A DNA stretch of 64,000 nt, taken from positions 310,001-374,000 of the forward strand of contig NZ_FXBL01000004.1 in assembly GCF_900177325.1 (NCBI RefSeq), written 5' to 3'. Below the pieces are notes generated by a model, which ran no database searches, was not told the origin of the DNA, and saw only the letters and a list, made by a program, of their open reading frames with translations. The translations under genes and the position numbers were made by a program. Each line of letters starts with the position of its first letter. Within the stretch, counting starts at the first letter, position 1. Positions 18,323 to 26,778 of this stretch are shown here, in pieces. This DNA comes from Mesorhizobium australicum (GTDB taxonomy: Bacteria; Pseudomonadota; Alphaproteobacteria; Rhizobiales; Rhizobiaceae).

Positions 18323-18643
18323 ATGAATATCAATATTCGCGTTGATTCCGTTGCGATGCGGGATGCCGCCGACGAGGCCAGCGACCTGTTGAAGGCGCTT
18401 TCGAACCGTCACCGTCTCCTGATCCTCTGCCATCTGGTGGAGGGGGAGAGATCGGTCGGCGAACTCGCTTCGTTTCTCGGCATCCGGGACTCCACCGTAT
18501 CCCAGCACCTCGCATTGCTGCGTCGCGATGGCGTGATCGCAGGCCGCCGCGACGGGCAGACCATCTGGTACCGTATCGTGAACGAGGCGGCGAAGGCGGT
18601 GGTGGAGGTGCTGTATCGAGCCTATTGTGCGCCGGTGCGATGA
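18323..18643 (+). CDS. ArsR-family regulator, BigR/YgaV-like
   Basis: This 106-residue winged-helix repressor has a recognition region RSVGELASFLGIRDSTVSQHLALLRRDGVI. It carries two cysteines, C36 (LLILCHLVEGERS) and C102 (LYRAYCAPVR), matching the redox pair of BigR and YgaV, regulators that respond to persulfide or sulfide by forming a disulfide or tetrasulfide. No Shine-Dalgarno precedes the ATG, but the predicted start of transcription falls next to it, so leaderless translation is likely. A start at the internal M12 is the alternative. It is divergent from trxC and likely represses itself and perhaps trxC. Confidence 0.8.
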   Translation: MNINIRVDSVAMRDAADEASDLLKALSNRHRLLILCHLVEGERSVGELASFLGIRDSTVSQHLALLRRDGVIAGRRDGQTIWYRIVNEAAKAVVEVLYRAYCAPVR

Positions 18644-18679
18644 CACGATGGTGCACACCACCCATTCCTGAAATGCACG

Positions 18680-18729
18680 TTGAAATCCGCTGCGCTTGTA
18701 TGTACATAAATTTCAGAAATTACTGAAAT
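18680..18729 (+). promoter_or_regulatory. Promoter and palindromic operator of the GbsR-cyd operon
   Basis: TTGAAA at 18680-18685 and TACATA at 18703-18708 are 17 bases apart. Just downstream, a perfect inverted repeat ATTTCAG-N6-CTGAAAT fills 18710-18729, covering the expected transcription start. Another CTGAAAT half lies upstream at 18668-18674. The arrangement fits repression by the regulator encoded 16 bases further on. Confidence 0.55.
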
Positions 18730-18744
18730 AAGAGACATGCCCTC

Positions 18745-19317
18745 ATGAACCTCTCTCCGACGATCCAGGCCTTCGTGCTGCATTTCGGCGAGATGGGCAG
18801 TCGTTGGGGCATCAACCGGACCGTCGGACAGATCTATGCGCTGCTCTACGTCTCCGGCGAGCCGCTCTGCGCGGACCAGATCGTCGAGGCTCTCGGCATA
18901 TCGCGATCCAACGTCTCGATGAGCCTGCGTGAGTTGCAGGGCTGGAACCTCGTTCTGCTCAAGCATCTGCCGGGCGACAGGCGTGACTACTTCACCACGC
19001 CGGATGATGTCTGGCAGATCCTCCGCACGCTTGCGGAGGAGCGCAAGAAGCGCGAGGTCGACCCGACGCTCTCGGTCCTGCGCGAACTGCTCATGCAGGC
19101 GCCGACGAGCGAGGCGGACCGGCATGCGCAGCAGCGGCTGGGCGAGATGCATGCGCTGATCGAGCGGCTGACGACATGGTACGACGACGTGAAGCGGCTG
19201 GAGCCCGAGCGGCTAGTAGCGCTTCTGGCTCTCGGCTCGAAGGTGACGAAACTTCTCGACACCAAGGACAGGATCGTCTCTCTTGGCCGCAAGCGCAAAG
19301 AGCAGAGCACGCCATGA
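18745..19317 (+). CDS. GbsR/MarR-family regulator at the head of the cyd operon
   Basis: This 190-residue protein has an N-terminal winged helix-turn-helix of the GbsR type: GINRTVGQIYALLYVSGEPL, then ISRSNVSMSLRELQGWNLV and a wing with PGDRRDYFTTPDDVW. The C-terminal half is helical. Its stop overlaps the cydD start by four bases, so it is part of the cydDCABX operon and is its obvious regulator. A three-codon reading frame, ATG CCC TCA TGA (18737-18748), overlaps its start codon. Confidence 0.85.
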   Translation: MNLSPTIQAFVLHFGEMGSRWGINRTVGQIYALLYVSGEPLCADQIVEALGISRSNVSMSLRELQGWNLVLLKHLPGDRRDYFTTPDDVWQILRTLAEERKKREVDPTLSVLRELLMQAPTSEADRHAQQRLGEMHALIERLTTWYDDVKRLEPERLVALLALGSKVTKLLDTKDRIVSLGRKRKEQSTP

Positions 19318-21059
19318 CCGCGGCCGAGCCTTACGTTACGCGCCGGGTTACAGCTTCGGTGTCCTTCGCTCCTGCTGAGGAAGCGGGGGCTCTCGTCCGT
19401 CCCCGAGCGACATCGAGACTGCCCGCCCGCGCGGGAACGTTGCTGCAGGCCGCCGCAGCGCTGCTGTGGATTCCGCAGGCGGGCCTCATCGCCATGGTTA
19501 TAGGCGGCATCGCGGCGGGCGAGCCCGCGCGCGCAACGCTGGTTCCGGCCGCGACCGTTTTCCTGCTCGGCATCGTCCGCGCCGGCCTGGAGCGGTCCGG
19601 TGTCCGCTCAGCCTTCGATGCGGCGAGAAAGCACCTGTCGGACTTGCGCGCCGAGGCGATCGCCGTGGTCGCGGGCCGGTCTCCCCTCGACATGTCCGCG
19701 CCGTCGTCCGGGCTCGTCGCCTCCGCGCTTGCCGAGCAGGCCGAGGCGGTTGTGCCCTATCTCGCGCGCTTCCAGCCCCTGCGCTTCAAGGCGGCCGTCG
19801 TGCCCCTGGCCATCCTTGCCTGCGTGCTTGCCTTCTCCTGGGTGGCCGCCCTCATCCTGCTGGTGGCCGCGCCGCTGATTCCGCTGTTCATGGCGCTGAT
19901 CGGCTGGCGTGCCAAGGAGGCGAGCGAAAGGCAGCTTGCCCGGATGGGCGACATGAACGCCTTCCTGCTCGACCGCCTGCGTGGCCTGGCGACGATCCGC
20001 ACCTTTGGCACGGTCGACCTGACCGCGCTGCGGCTGCGTGCCTCCGCCGACGACCTCAGGACGCGGACGATGGCGGTGCTGCGCATCGCTTTCCTTTCGT
20101 CTGCGGTGCTGGAATTGTTCGCCGCGCTCGGCGTGGCGATGGTCGCGGTCTATGTCGGCTTCCATTTTCTGGGCCAGCTCGAATTCGGCGCCTGGGCCGG
20201 CAAGCTGTCGCTCGCGCAGGGCCTGTTCGTCCTGATGCTTGCCCCCGCCTTCTTCGAGCCGCTGCGCGACCTGTCGACAGTCTGGCACGATCGCGCCGCC
20301 GGGCAGGCGGGACTGGAGGCGATCGAGAAGATGGCCGTCCGTGGCATGCCGATCGTCGGCGCGACCGCCGGAGAGGTCCGACCGACGGAGCGCGGCACAG
20401 CGCTGTCAGTCAGGGCGGAAGACCTCACCTTCCGATATCCTGGCCGCGATAGCTACGTTCTGGCGGGATTCGATCTCGACGTCAGGCCGGGCGAGCACGT
20501 CGCTCTCGTCGCGCCGAGCGGCGCGGGCAAGTCGACGATACTGGCCTTGCTCGCCGGCCTCGCGCCGGTGTCTGGCGGCATCGTCCGGATCGGCGGCGAG
20601 CCGCTCAACGCGGCCAATGCGGCGCGTCTGCGCGCCTCCATGGCCTGGATCGGCCAGCCGCCGCACATCTTCCCCGGCACCATCGCAAGCAATGTCGCCC
20701 TCGGCCGGCCGGAAATCGGAGCAAGTGAGATGACTGCGGCTTTGAAGGTCGCCCGGCTCGACGGCGTGGCAGCCCGTCGTGGCCCGTCTCCCGTTGGCGA
20801 GAACGGCGTCGGCCTGTCGGGCGGCGAGGCCTTGCGCCTGGCAATCGCGCGCGCGGCCGCCGGCGCGGACAAGGGCCTGATCCTTGCCGACGAGCCCACC
20901 GCCCACCTCGACAGCGCTACCGCGAGCGAAGTGATCGAGAGCCTGCTCGCCGCCGCGGCCGGGTGCACGCTCGTCGTCGCCACGCACGACCCCGTCCTTG
21001 CGGGCCGCATGGACCGTGTCATCGACCTGTCCCACAGGCTGGCGGAGGCGGCGGAATGA
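19314..21059 (+). CDS. cydD: Cytochrome bd assembly ABC exporter subunit CydD
   Basis: CydD pairs with CydC as an inner-membrane ABC exporter of glutathione, cysteine or heme-related thiols needed to assemble cytochrome bd. The 581-residue protein has about six membrane helices in its first 300 residues, then an ATPase domain with Walker A PSGAGKSTI, signature LSGGEALRL, Walker B LILADEPTAHLD and a switch histidine in VVATHD. The ATG overlaps the regulator stop (ATGA). The signature has E where Q is usual (LSGGE). Confidence 0.92.
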   Translation: MTAAEPYVTRRVTASVSFAPAEEAGALVRPRATSRLPARAGTLLQAAAALLWIPQAGLIAMVIGGIAAGEPARATLVPAATVFLLGIVRAGLERSGVRSAFDAARKHLSDLRAEAIAVVAGRSPLDMSAPSSGLVASALAEQAEAVVPYLARFQPLRFKAAVVPLAILACVLAFSWVAALILLVAAPLIPLFMALIGWRAKEASERQLARMGDMNAFLLDRLRGLATIRTFGTVDLTALRLRASADDLRTRTMAVLRIAFLSSAVLELFAALGVAMVAVYVGFHFLGQLEFGAWAGKLSLAQGLFVLMLAPAFFEPLRDLSTVWHDRAAGQAGLEAIEKMAVRGMPIVGATAGEVRPTERGTALSVRAEDLTFRYPGRDSYVLAGFDLDVRPGEHVALVAPSGAGKSTILALLAGLAPVSGGIVRIGGEPLNAANAARLRASMAWIGQPPHIFPGTIASNVALGRPEIGASEMTAALKVARLDGVAARRGPSPVGENGVGLSGGEALRLAIARAAAGADKGLILADEPTAHLDSATASEVIESLLAAAAGCTLVVATHDPVLAGRMDRVIDLSHRLAEAAE

Positions 21060-22747
21060 GCCGGTTCCGCCCCCTGCGCGCTGTGCTCGCACTCTTCCAA
21101 TCCGGCGACATGCGGATGCTGCTCGCCGGCGCTGTGCTTTCGCTCGCGACGGCGCTTGCCGGCATCGCGCTTCTCGGCCTGTCCGGCTGGTTCATCACGG
21201 CGACGTCGATCGCCGGCGCTTCGGTTGCAACGGCGCTCGCCTTCGACGTCTTCATGCCGTCGGCCGGCATACGCCTGCTGGCGCTGGGCCGGACCGCCTC
21301 GCGCTACGGCGAACGGCTGGCGACCCATGAGGCGACCCTCAAGGTCCTGGCCGCATTGAGGGAGCGGGTGTTCCGCGGCTGGGCCTCGCCCGCTGCAGCC
21401 CGGGCGCTCGCCATGCGCCCGTCGCGAGCCCTGTTCCGGTTGACGCTCGACATCGACGCGCTGGATACGCTCTACCTTCGGATCATCGTCCCGGTCTTCG
21501 CCGCGACAGGCACCGCGCTGGCGATTTCGGCTGCCCTCGGCTTCATCCATCCGCTGCTGGGCGCCGGCGCGGCGCTGCTGTTGCTTGCAGCTGGGCTCGG
21601 CATTCCCGCACTCGCAACCCGGCGCGCGGAAACGTTTGTGCGCCGAAGGGCACATGCGCTCGAGGCACTGCGCTCGCGCACCATCGACCTGGTGAAAGGA
21701 AGGACAGACCTGCTGATGGCCGGGCGCGCCAGCGCCCAGATAGAGGCAGTTGCCGCGGCGGACCGGCGTCTTGCGCAGGCCGACATCGGGCTCACCCGCG
21801 TCGAAGCCGATGCGGGCTTTGCGCTCGGGGTGGCTGGCGCCGGGTTGCTGGCAGGCGTGCTGCTTGCTGTGGCCCTGCTCGCGGAGCGCGGCGACATCGG
21901 CGCGCCGGCCGCGGCCTTCGCCATACTCCTGGCAATGGCAAGCCTCGAACCGTTCGCGCCGCTGCGGCGCGGCGCGGTCGAGTTCGGCCGCACTCTCCTG
22001 GCTGCGCGCCGTCTGGCGCCACGGCTGACGAACGAGGCTGGAACCACCGCGCTGCCCGAACCGGCGCAGGCGGGTGTCGCGGCACGGCTGCATTTGGTCT
22101 CGGCGAGCTATGACGGCCATGTCCGCCCGGTCCTGTTCGATGTCTCGCTCACCCTCCGGCGCGGCGAACGCGTCGCCATCATCGGCCAGAGTGGGGCAGG
22201 CAAATCCACAATCCTGTCTCTTCTCGCTGCGGAGCTGCCTGCCATGCGGGGCAGCGTGGAAATCCTGCCGGCGACGCTGCTGACGCAGCGCACGGAGCTG
22301 TTTGCCGATACGCTGCACGGAAACCTGGCGCTTGCCCGGCCCGAAGCGACGGAAACTGAAATGTTCGCGTCGCTCGCGGCCGCAGGCCTTGATGACATGA
22401 TGGGGCGCCTGCCGCGCGGGCTGTACACGCCGCTTGGCGAGGCGGGCGCCGGCCTGTCGGGCGGCCAGGCCCGCCGCCTCGCGCTCGCGCGCATCCTGTT
22501 GCGCGATGCGCCGGTGTGGTTGATGGACGAGCCGACGGAAGGGCTCGACGGCCCGACCGCGCGCGATGTCGTCGCGCGCATCGACGCCGCGGCCGTCAAT
22601 CGCTCGCTCGTCATCGCCACCCACATCCGCCGCGAAGCCGAACTCGCCGACCGCCTCGTCCTGATGCGCGACGGTCGGATCGTCGCGGAGGCGTCACGCG
22701 GAAGCGCGAAATATGAAGAGATGCTCAGCGGGCTTCGCCCGGACTGA
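21056..22747 (+). CDS. cydC: Cytochrome bd assembly ABC exporter subunit CydC
   Basis: This is the partner of CydD, 563 residues. It has an N-terminal membrane domain with about six helices, starting MSRFRPLRAVLALFQSGDMR, then an ATPase domain with Walker A QSGAGKSTI, signature LSGGQARRL and Walker B VWLMDEPTEGLD. The ATG overlaps the cydD stop by four bases. CydDC-CydABX in one operon is common in rhizobia. Confidence 0.92.
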   Translation: MSRFRPLRAVLALFQSGDMRMLLAGAVLSLATALAGIALLGLSGWFITATSIAGASVATALAFDVFMPSAGIRLLALGRTASRYGERLATHEATLKVLAALRERVFRGWASPAAARALAMRPSRALFRLTLDIDALDTLYLRIIVPVFAATGTALAISAALGFIHPLLGAGAALLLLAAGLGIPALATRRAETFVRRRAHALEALRSRTIDLVKGRTDLLMAGRASAQIEAVAAADRRLAQADIGLTRVEADAGFALGVAGAGLLAGVLLAVALLAERGDIGAPAAAFAILLAMASLEPFAPLRRGAVEFGRTLLAARRLAPRLTNEAGTTALPEPAQAGVAARLHLVSASYDGHVRPVLFDVSLTLRRGERVAIIGQSGAGKSTILSLLAAELPAMRGSVEILPATLLTQRTELFADTLHGNLALARPEATETEMFASLAAAGLDDMMGRLPRGLYTPLGEAGAGLSGGQARRLALARILLRDAPVWLMDEPTEGLDGPTARDVVARIDAAAVNRSLVIATHIRREAELADRLVLMRDGRIVAEASRGSAKYEEMLSGLRPD

Positions 22748-22821
22748 GTTGGAACGTCGAAGCCCGGGCAGCCGCAAGGCGGCCCCAGCAAACAAAGGAG
22801 GCGGCAGCGCCGGATCCGGTC

Positions 22822-24399
22822 ATGGAACTCGATATCGTAGCTCTCTCGCGGCTGCAGTTCGCAATCACCGCGCTCTATCACTTCCTCTTCGTTCCGCTCA
22901 CGCTCGGCCTGTCGATCCTGCTCGCCATCATGGAGACGGTCTATGTAATGACCGGCCGGGTGATCTGGCGGCAGATGACCAAGTTCTGGGGCACGCTGTT
23001 CGGCATCAACTTCGTCCTCGGCGTCGCCACCGGCATCGTGATGGAATTCCAGTTCGGCATGAACTGGAGCTACTACAGCCACTATGTCGGCGACATCTTC
23101 GGCGCGCCGCTGGCGATCGAGGGCCTTATGGCCTTCTTCCTCGAGGCGACTTTTGTCGGCCTGTTCTTCTTCGGCTGGGACAAGCTGTCGAAGATCGGCC
23201 ATCTCGCCGCCACCTGGGCCGTGGCGCTTGGCTCCAACCTCTCGGCGCTGTGGATCCTGATTGCCAACGGCTGGATGCAGAACCCGGTCGGCTCGGCCTT
23301 CAACCCGCAGACCATGCGCATGGAGGTCGTCGACTTCTACGAGGTCCTGTTCAACCCGGTGGCGCAGGCGAAGTTTGTCCACACCGTCTCGGCGGGATAT
23401 GTCACGGCAGCTGTTTTCGTCCTCGGCGTGTCGGCGTGGTACCTGCTCAAGGGCCGCAGCGTCGCCTTGGCGAAGCGCTCGATGACAGTGGCCGCGTCCT
23501 TCGGCCTTGCCTCGGCCTTGTCGGTCGTGGTGCTCGGCGACGAGAGTGGGTATCTCTCGACCGAGCATCAGAAGATGAAGCTCGCCGCGATCGAGGCGAT
23601 GTGGAAGACCGAGCCGGCGCCCGCGCCCTTCACGGCCTTCGGCTTCCCCGACCAGCAGTCGCGCACGACGCACTTCGCCGTGCATATCCCCTGGGCCATG
23701 GGTCTGATCGGCACGCGCTCGCTGACCACCGAGATCCCCGGCATCGAGGAGCTGGTCGAACATGCCGAGGTTCGCATCCGCCAGGGCATCGTTGCCTACG
23801 ACGCGCTGCAGAAAATCCGCGAGGCGGGCAGCACCACGGCGATCCCCGACGACGTGCGGACCGCCTTCGAGGACAACGGCATGGACCTCGGCTATGCGCT
23901 GCTGCTGAAGCGTTATGTCGACGATCCCCGCCAGGCGAGCGACGACCAGGTCGCGCAGGCGGCATGGGATACGGTACCGAATGTGCCGACCCTGTTCTGG
24001 ACCTTCCGCATCATGGTCGGCCTCGGCTTCAGCTTCATCCTGCTGATGGCGGTCTTCTTCTATCTTTCGGCCCGCCACCGCCTGGACCGCTACCCATGGC
24101 TTTTGTGGGTCGCCGTTCTTGCGATCCCGCTGCCGTGGATCGCGGCCGAGTGCGGCTGGATCGTCGCCGAGGTCGGACGACAGCCCTGGATCATCGAGGG
24201 CGTGCTGCCGACAGCGGCCGCCGTGTCGAGCCTCGGCGCCACGACGGTGCTGATCACCATCCTCGGCTTCGCGGCGATCTACACGGTCCTGTTCATCATC
24301 GAGATGTCGCTGATGATCGCGGCGATCCGCAAGGGACCCGAAGATGACCACCAGCCGGAGCCGGCGATCGCCCCTCCCTCCCTTGTTCCCGCGGAGTGA
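22822..24399 (+). CDS. cydA: Cytochrome bd ubiquinol oxidase subunit I
   Basis: CydA carries all hemes (b558, b595, d) and the quinol site of the high-affinity oxidase in the inner membrane. The 525-residue protein has about nine helices. The heme-ligand histidine is H20 in LYHFLFVPLTLG, and the quinol-loop motif GRQPW precedes the last helices. AAAGGAGG lies about 25 bases before the ATG and GCCGGATCCGGTC is nearer, so the ribosome site is not ideal, but the N-terminus MELDIVALSRLQF matches the family. It follows cydC after 74 bases. Confidence 0.96.
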   Translation: MELDIVALSRLQFAITALYHFLFVPLTLGLSILLAIMETVYVMTGRVIWRQMTKFWGTLFGINFVLGVATGIVMEFQFGMNWSYYSHYVGDIFGAPLAIEGLMAFFLEATFVGLFFFGWDKLSKIGHLAATWAVALGSNLSALWILIANGWMQNPVGSAFNPQTMRMEVVDFYEVLFNPVAQAKFVHTVSAGYVTAAVFVLGVSAWYLLKGRSVALAKRSMTVAASFGLASALSVVVLGDESGYLSTEHQKMKLAAIEAMWKTEPAPAPFTAFGFPDQQSRTTHFAVHIPWAMGLIGTRSLTTEIPGIEELVEHAEVRIRQGIVAYDALQKIREAGSTTAIPDDVRTAFEDNGMDLGYALLLKRYVDDPRQASDDQVAQAAWDTVPNVPTLFWTFRIMVGLGFSFILLMAVFFYLSARHRLDRYPWLLWVAVLAIPLPWIAAECGWIVAEVGRQPWIIEGVLPTAAAVSSLGATTVLITILGFAAIYTVLFIIEMSLMIAAIRKGPEDDHQPEPAIAPPSLVPAE

Positions 24400-24405
24400 C
24401 CAGCC

Positions 24406-25563
24406 ATGATCCTGCATGATCTCATCGACTATCCGACGCTCCGCGTCATCTGGTGGGTGCTGCTCGGCGTTCTCTTGATCGGCTTCGCCGTGATGGACGG
24501 CTTCGACCTCGGCACCGGCACGCTTCTTCCCTTCGTCGCGCACAACGATCTCGAGCGCCGCGTCGTCATCAACGCGGTCGGGCCGGTCTGGGAAGGGAAC
24601 CAGGTCTGGCTGATCCTCGGCGGCGGGGCGATCTTCGCCGCCTGGCCGCCGCTCTACGCAGTGTCCTTCTCGGGTTTCTATCTGGCGATGTTCGCGATCC
24701 TCTTCGCACTCATCCTGCGACCGGTCGCCTTCAAATATCGGTCGAAGCGCGAGAGTGCTGCGTGGCGTTCGCGCTGGGACTGGGCGCTGTTCATCGGCGG
24801 CTTCGTTCCTGCGCTCGTCATGGGCGTCGCTGTGGGCAATGTCCTGCAGGGTGTGCCGTTCCACTTCGGGTCCGACCTGCGCATCTTCTACGATGGCACG
24901 ACACTGTTCGAACTGCTCAACCCGTTCGGCCTGCTCTGCGGCCTGCTGTCCGTCGCCATGCTGGTCATGCACGGCGCGGCGTGGCTGGTGCTGAAGACGA
25001 CGGACGAGGTGGCCGCCAGGGCGCGCGCCTATGGCAGCATCGCCGCGCTCGTGACGATCGCTCTGTTCGCGATCGGCGGGCTGTGGCTCTGGGCCGGTAT
25101 CGACGGCTACCGCCTCACGAGCGCGGTCTTCACGGATGGACCGTCAAACCCGCTCGCCAAGACAGTGGAGCAGGGGCCCGGCATCTGGTTCGAGAATTAC
25201 GCGGCCCATCCGTGGATGATGGTCGCCCCGGCGCTTGGATTCGGCGGCGCGGCGCTCGCGCTTCTGCTGCTGCGCCTGCGACGCGAGGTGCTGACGCTCA
25301 TTGCGAGCGCGCTGTCGATCCTCGGCATCATCTCGACCGTCGGCCTGTCGATGTTCCCGTTCATCCTGCCGTCCTCGGTCGATCCGCGGTCGAGCCTGAC
25401 GGTCTGGGACGCCTCGTCGAGCCATCTCACGTTGTTCATCATGCTCGTCGTCACGGTGATCTTCGTACCGATCATCGTCGCCTATACGAGCTGGGTCTAT
25501 CGCGTCCTGTGGGGCAAGGTCGACGCGGACGGGATCCGTGACGGCACCGGCCACGCCTACTGA
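24406..25563 (+). CDS. cydB: Cytochrome bd ubiquinol oxidase subunit II
   Basis: This is the heme-free partner subunit of cytochrome bd, 385 residues, with about eight membrane helices. It begins MILHDLIDYPTLRVIWWVLL and contains the family block FAVMDGFDLGTGTLLPF and VGPVWEGNQVWLILGGGAIF. It starts 6 bases after the cydA stop and is followed by cydX. Confidence 0.96.
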   Translation: MILHDLIDYPTLRVIWWVLLGVLLIGFAVMDGFDLGTGTLLPFVAHNDLERRVVINAVGPVWEGNQVWLILGGGAIFAAWPPLYAVSFSGFYLAMFAILFALILRPVAFKYRSKRESAAWRSRWDWALFIGGFVPALVMGVAVGNVLQGVPFHFGSDLRIFYDGTTLFELLNPFGLLCGLLSVAMLVMHGAAWLVLKTTDEVAARARAYGSIAALVTIALFAIGGLWLWAGIDGYRLTSAVFTDGPSNPLAKTVEQGPGIWFENYAAHPWMMVAPALGFGGAALALLLLRLRREVLTLIASALSILGIISTVGLSMFPFILPSSVDPRSSLTVWDASSSHLTLFIMLVVTVIFVPIIVAYTSWVYRVLWGKVDADGIRDGTGHAY

Positions 25564-25579
25564 GGGAAAGGAGTTCGTC

Positions 25580-25705
25580 ATGTGGTATTTCGCCTGGCTG
25601 CTCGGCCTGCCGCTTGCTGCCGCCTTCGCTGTGCTCAATGCGATGTGGTACGAGCTGATGGAAGACGAGGCGCAGAAACGCGCCTCCGCCGACAAGCCGA
25701 ACTGA
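25580..25705 (+). CDS. cydX: Cytochrome bd small subunit CydX
   Basis: This 41-residue single-helix protein begins MWYFAWLLGLPLAAAFAVLN and ends in an acidic, then basic tail (ELMEDEAQKRASADKPN). MWYFAWxLG is the hallmark of CydX, which packs against CydA and stabilises the hemes. AAAGGAG is six bases before the ATG, 16 bases after the cydB stop. It is short enough to be missed by gene callers. Confidence 0.93.
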   Translation: MWYFAWLLGLPLAAAFAVLNAMWYELMEDEAQKRASADKPN

Positions 25706-25730
25706 GATTTCGCCCTGGGATACCCGGCTG

Positions 25731-25755
25731 GCGCGGACGAGCTTGCCGTCCGCGC
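25731..25755. terminator. GC-rich hairpin between cydX and the convergent LysR gene
   Basis: Perfect nine-base arms GCGCGGACG and CGTCCGCGC flank a seven-base loop. There is no T-run on either side, so intrinsic termination is uncertain. Its place between convergent genes supports a terminator or RNA-stabilising role. Confidence 0.4.
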
Positions 25756-26663
25756 TACCGCGCCGGTTCGATATGCTGGATCAGCAGCTTCTCCAGCCAG
25801 TCGACAAAGACCTGCATGCGCCGAGAGATGTGCTGTCTGTGAGGATAGAGCAGCGTCATCGGCATCGGCTCGGCGCGAAAGCCGGGCATGACCTCGACCA
25901 GTTCGCCGCTGCGCAGATGCTGCCTCACGTCATAGGCCGGGATCTGGATCAGTCCGAGGCCGGCGAGGCAGGCGGAGATGTAGGCCTCGGCGCTGTTGAC
26001 GGTGACGCGGCCGCGCACTGGCCGGCTGCGCGGCATGCCGTCCTCCTGCCATCCCCAGTCCTCAAGCCGGCCCGTCGAGGGTGAGGCGTAGTTCACCGCG
26101 AGGTGCGAATCGAGATCGTCCGGCGAGCGCGGCACGCCATGCCGGTCAAGATACGTGGGGGCTGCGACATTGATCAGCTCCAGAATGCCCAGCGGCCGCG
26201 CGATCAGCCCGGAATCGGAGAGCGGCCCGACCCGTAGCACGCAGTCGACGCGCTCTTCCACCAGGTCGACGGACCGGTCGGTCACGCCCAGGTCGACGTC
26301 GATGTCCGGATAGTCGTCCAGAAAGGCCGGCAGGGCGGGCGCGATGATCAGCCGGCCGATCCGGCCGGGCACGTCGATCTTCAGCCTGCCGGAGGGCTTG
26401 GAACTCGTCTGCCGGAAGAGATTCTCCGTTTCCTCTACGTCGCCGATAACCCGCAGGCAGCGCTCGTAGAAGGCGGTGCCATCCAGCGTCGGCGACACCC
26501 GGCGCGTCGTGCGGTGCAGCAGGCGCGCGCCGACGCGCCCCTCCAGTTCGAGGATCGCGGCGGAGACCGACGACCGCGGCAGGCCGAGCGTGTCGGCCGC
26601 GCGGGTGAAGCTCGAACACTCGACCACTCGGGCGAAAACGCGAAAAAGGTCGATGCGGTCCAT
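25755..26663 (-). CDS. LysR-family transcriptional regulator
   Basis: The 302-residue protein has the N-terminal LysR winged helix (FARVVECSSFTRAADTLGLPRSSVSAAILELE) followed by the two-lobed effector domain from about residue 90. It is divergent from an SDR oxidoreductase, with 115 bases between starts that contain several palindromes, so it most likely controls that gene and itself. The effector is unknown. Confidence 0.92.
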   Translation of the reverse strand: MDRIDLFRVFARVVECSSFTRAADTLGLPRSSVSAAILELEGRVGARLLHRTTRRVSPTLDGTAFYERCLRVIGDVEETENLFRQTSSKPSGRLKIDVPGRIGRLIIAPALPAFLDDYPDIDVDLGVTDRSVDLVEERVDCVLRVGPLSDSGLIARPLGILELINVAAPTYLDRHGVPRSPDDLDSHLAVNYASPSTGRLEDWGWQEDGMPRSRPVRGRVTVNSAEAYISACLAGLGLIQIPAYDVRQHLRSGELVEVMPGFRAEPMPMTLLYPHRQHISRRMQVFVDWLEKLLIQHIEPAR

Positions 26664-26687
26664 GGATTGTTCGTTCCTGCTGTCAAG

Positions 26688-26761
26688 TCATTTCAAAATG
26701 AACGTCTTTATAAAGAAAAGCTAGACGATAGCTTATCGACGGAAAGCTTGAAGGCAAGCTT
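26688..26761. promoter_or_regulatory. Cluster of palindromes between the LysR gene and the SDR gene
   Basis: Three inverted repeats lie in this 74-base space: TCATTT-CA-AAATGA (26688-26701), CTTTATAAAG (26706-26715) and AAGCTTG-AAGG-CAAGCTT (26744-26761). The first two are plausible LysR sites. The last ends 17 bases before the SDR start and could be an operator or a hairpin in the mRNA leader. Confidence 0.45.
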
Positions 26762-26778
26762 GAGAAACGGAGAATGCC

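Noticed and set aside
18644..18744. FNR/FixK-type anaerobox ahead of the cyd operon
   Set aside because: I found no TTGAT-N4-ATCAA in this region; the only clear symmetry is the CTGAAAT repeat.
22108..24972. A 954-codon minus-strand frame opposite cydC, cydA and cydB
   Set aside because: The plus strand encodes clear CydC, CydA and CydB; the reverse frame is low-complexity and charged.
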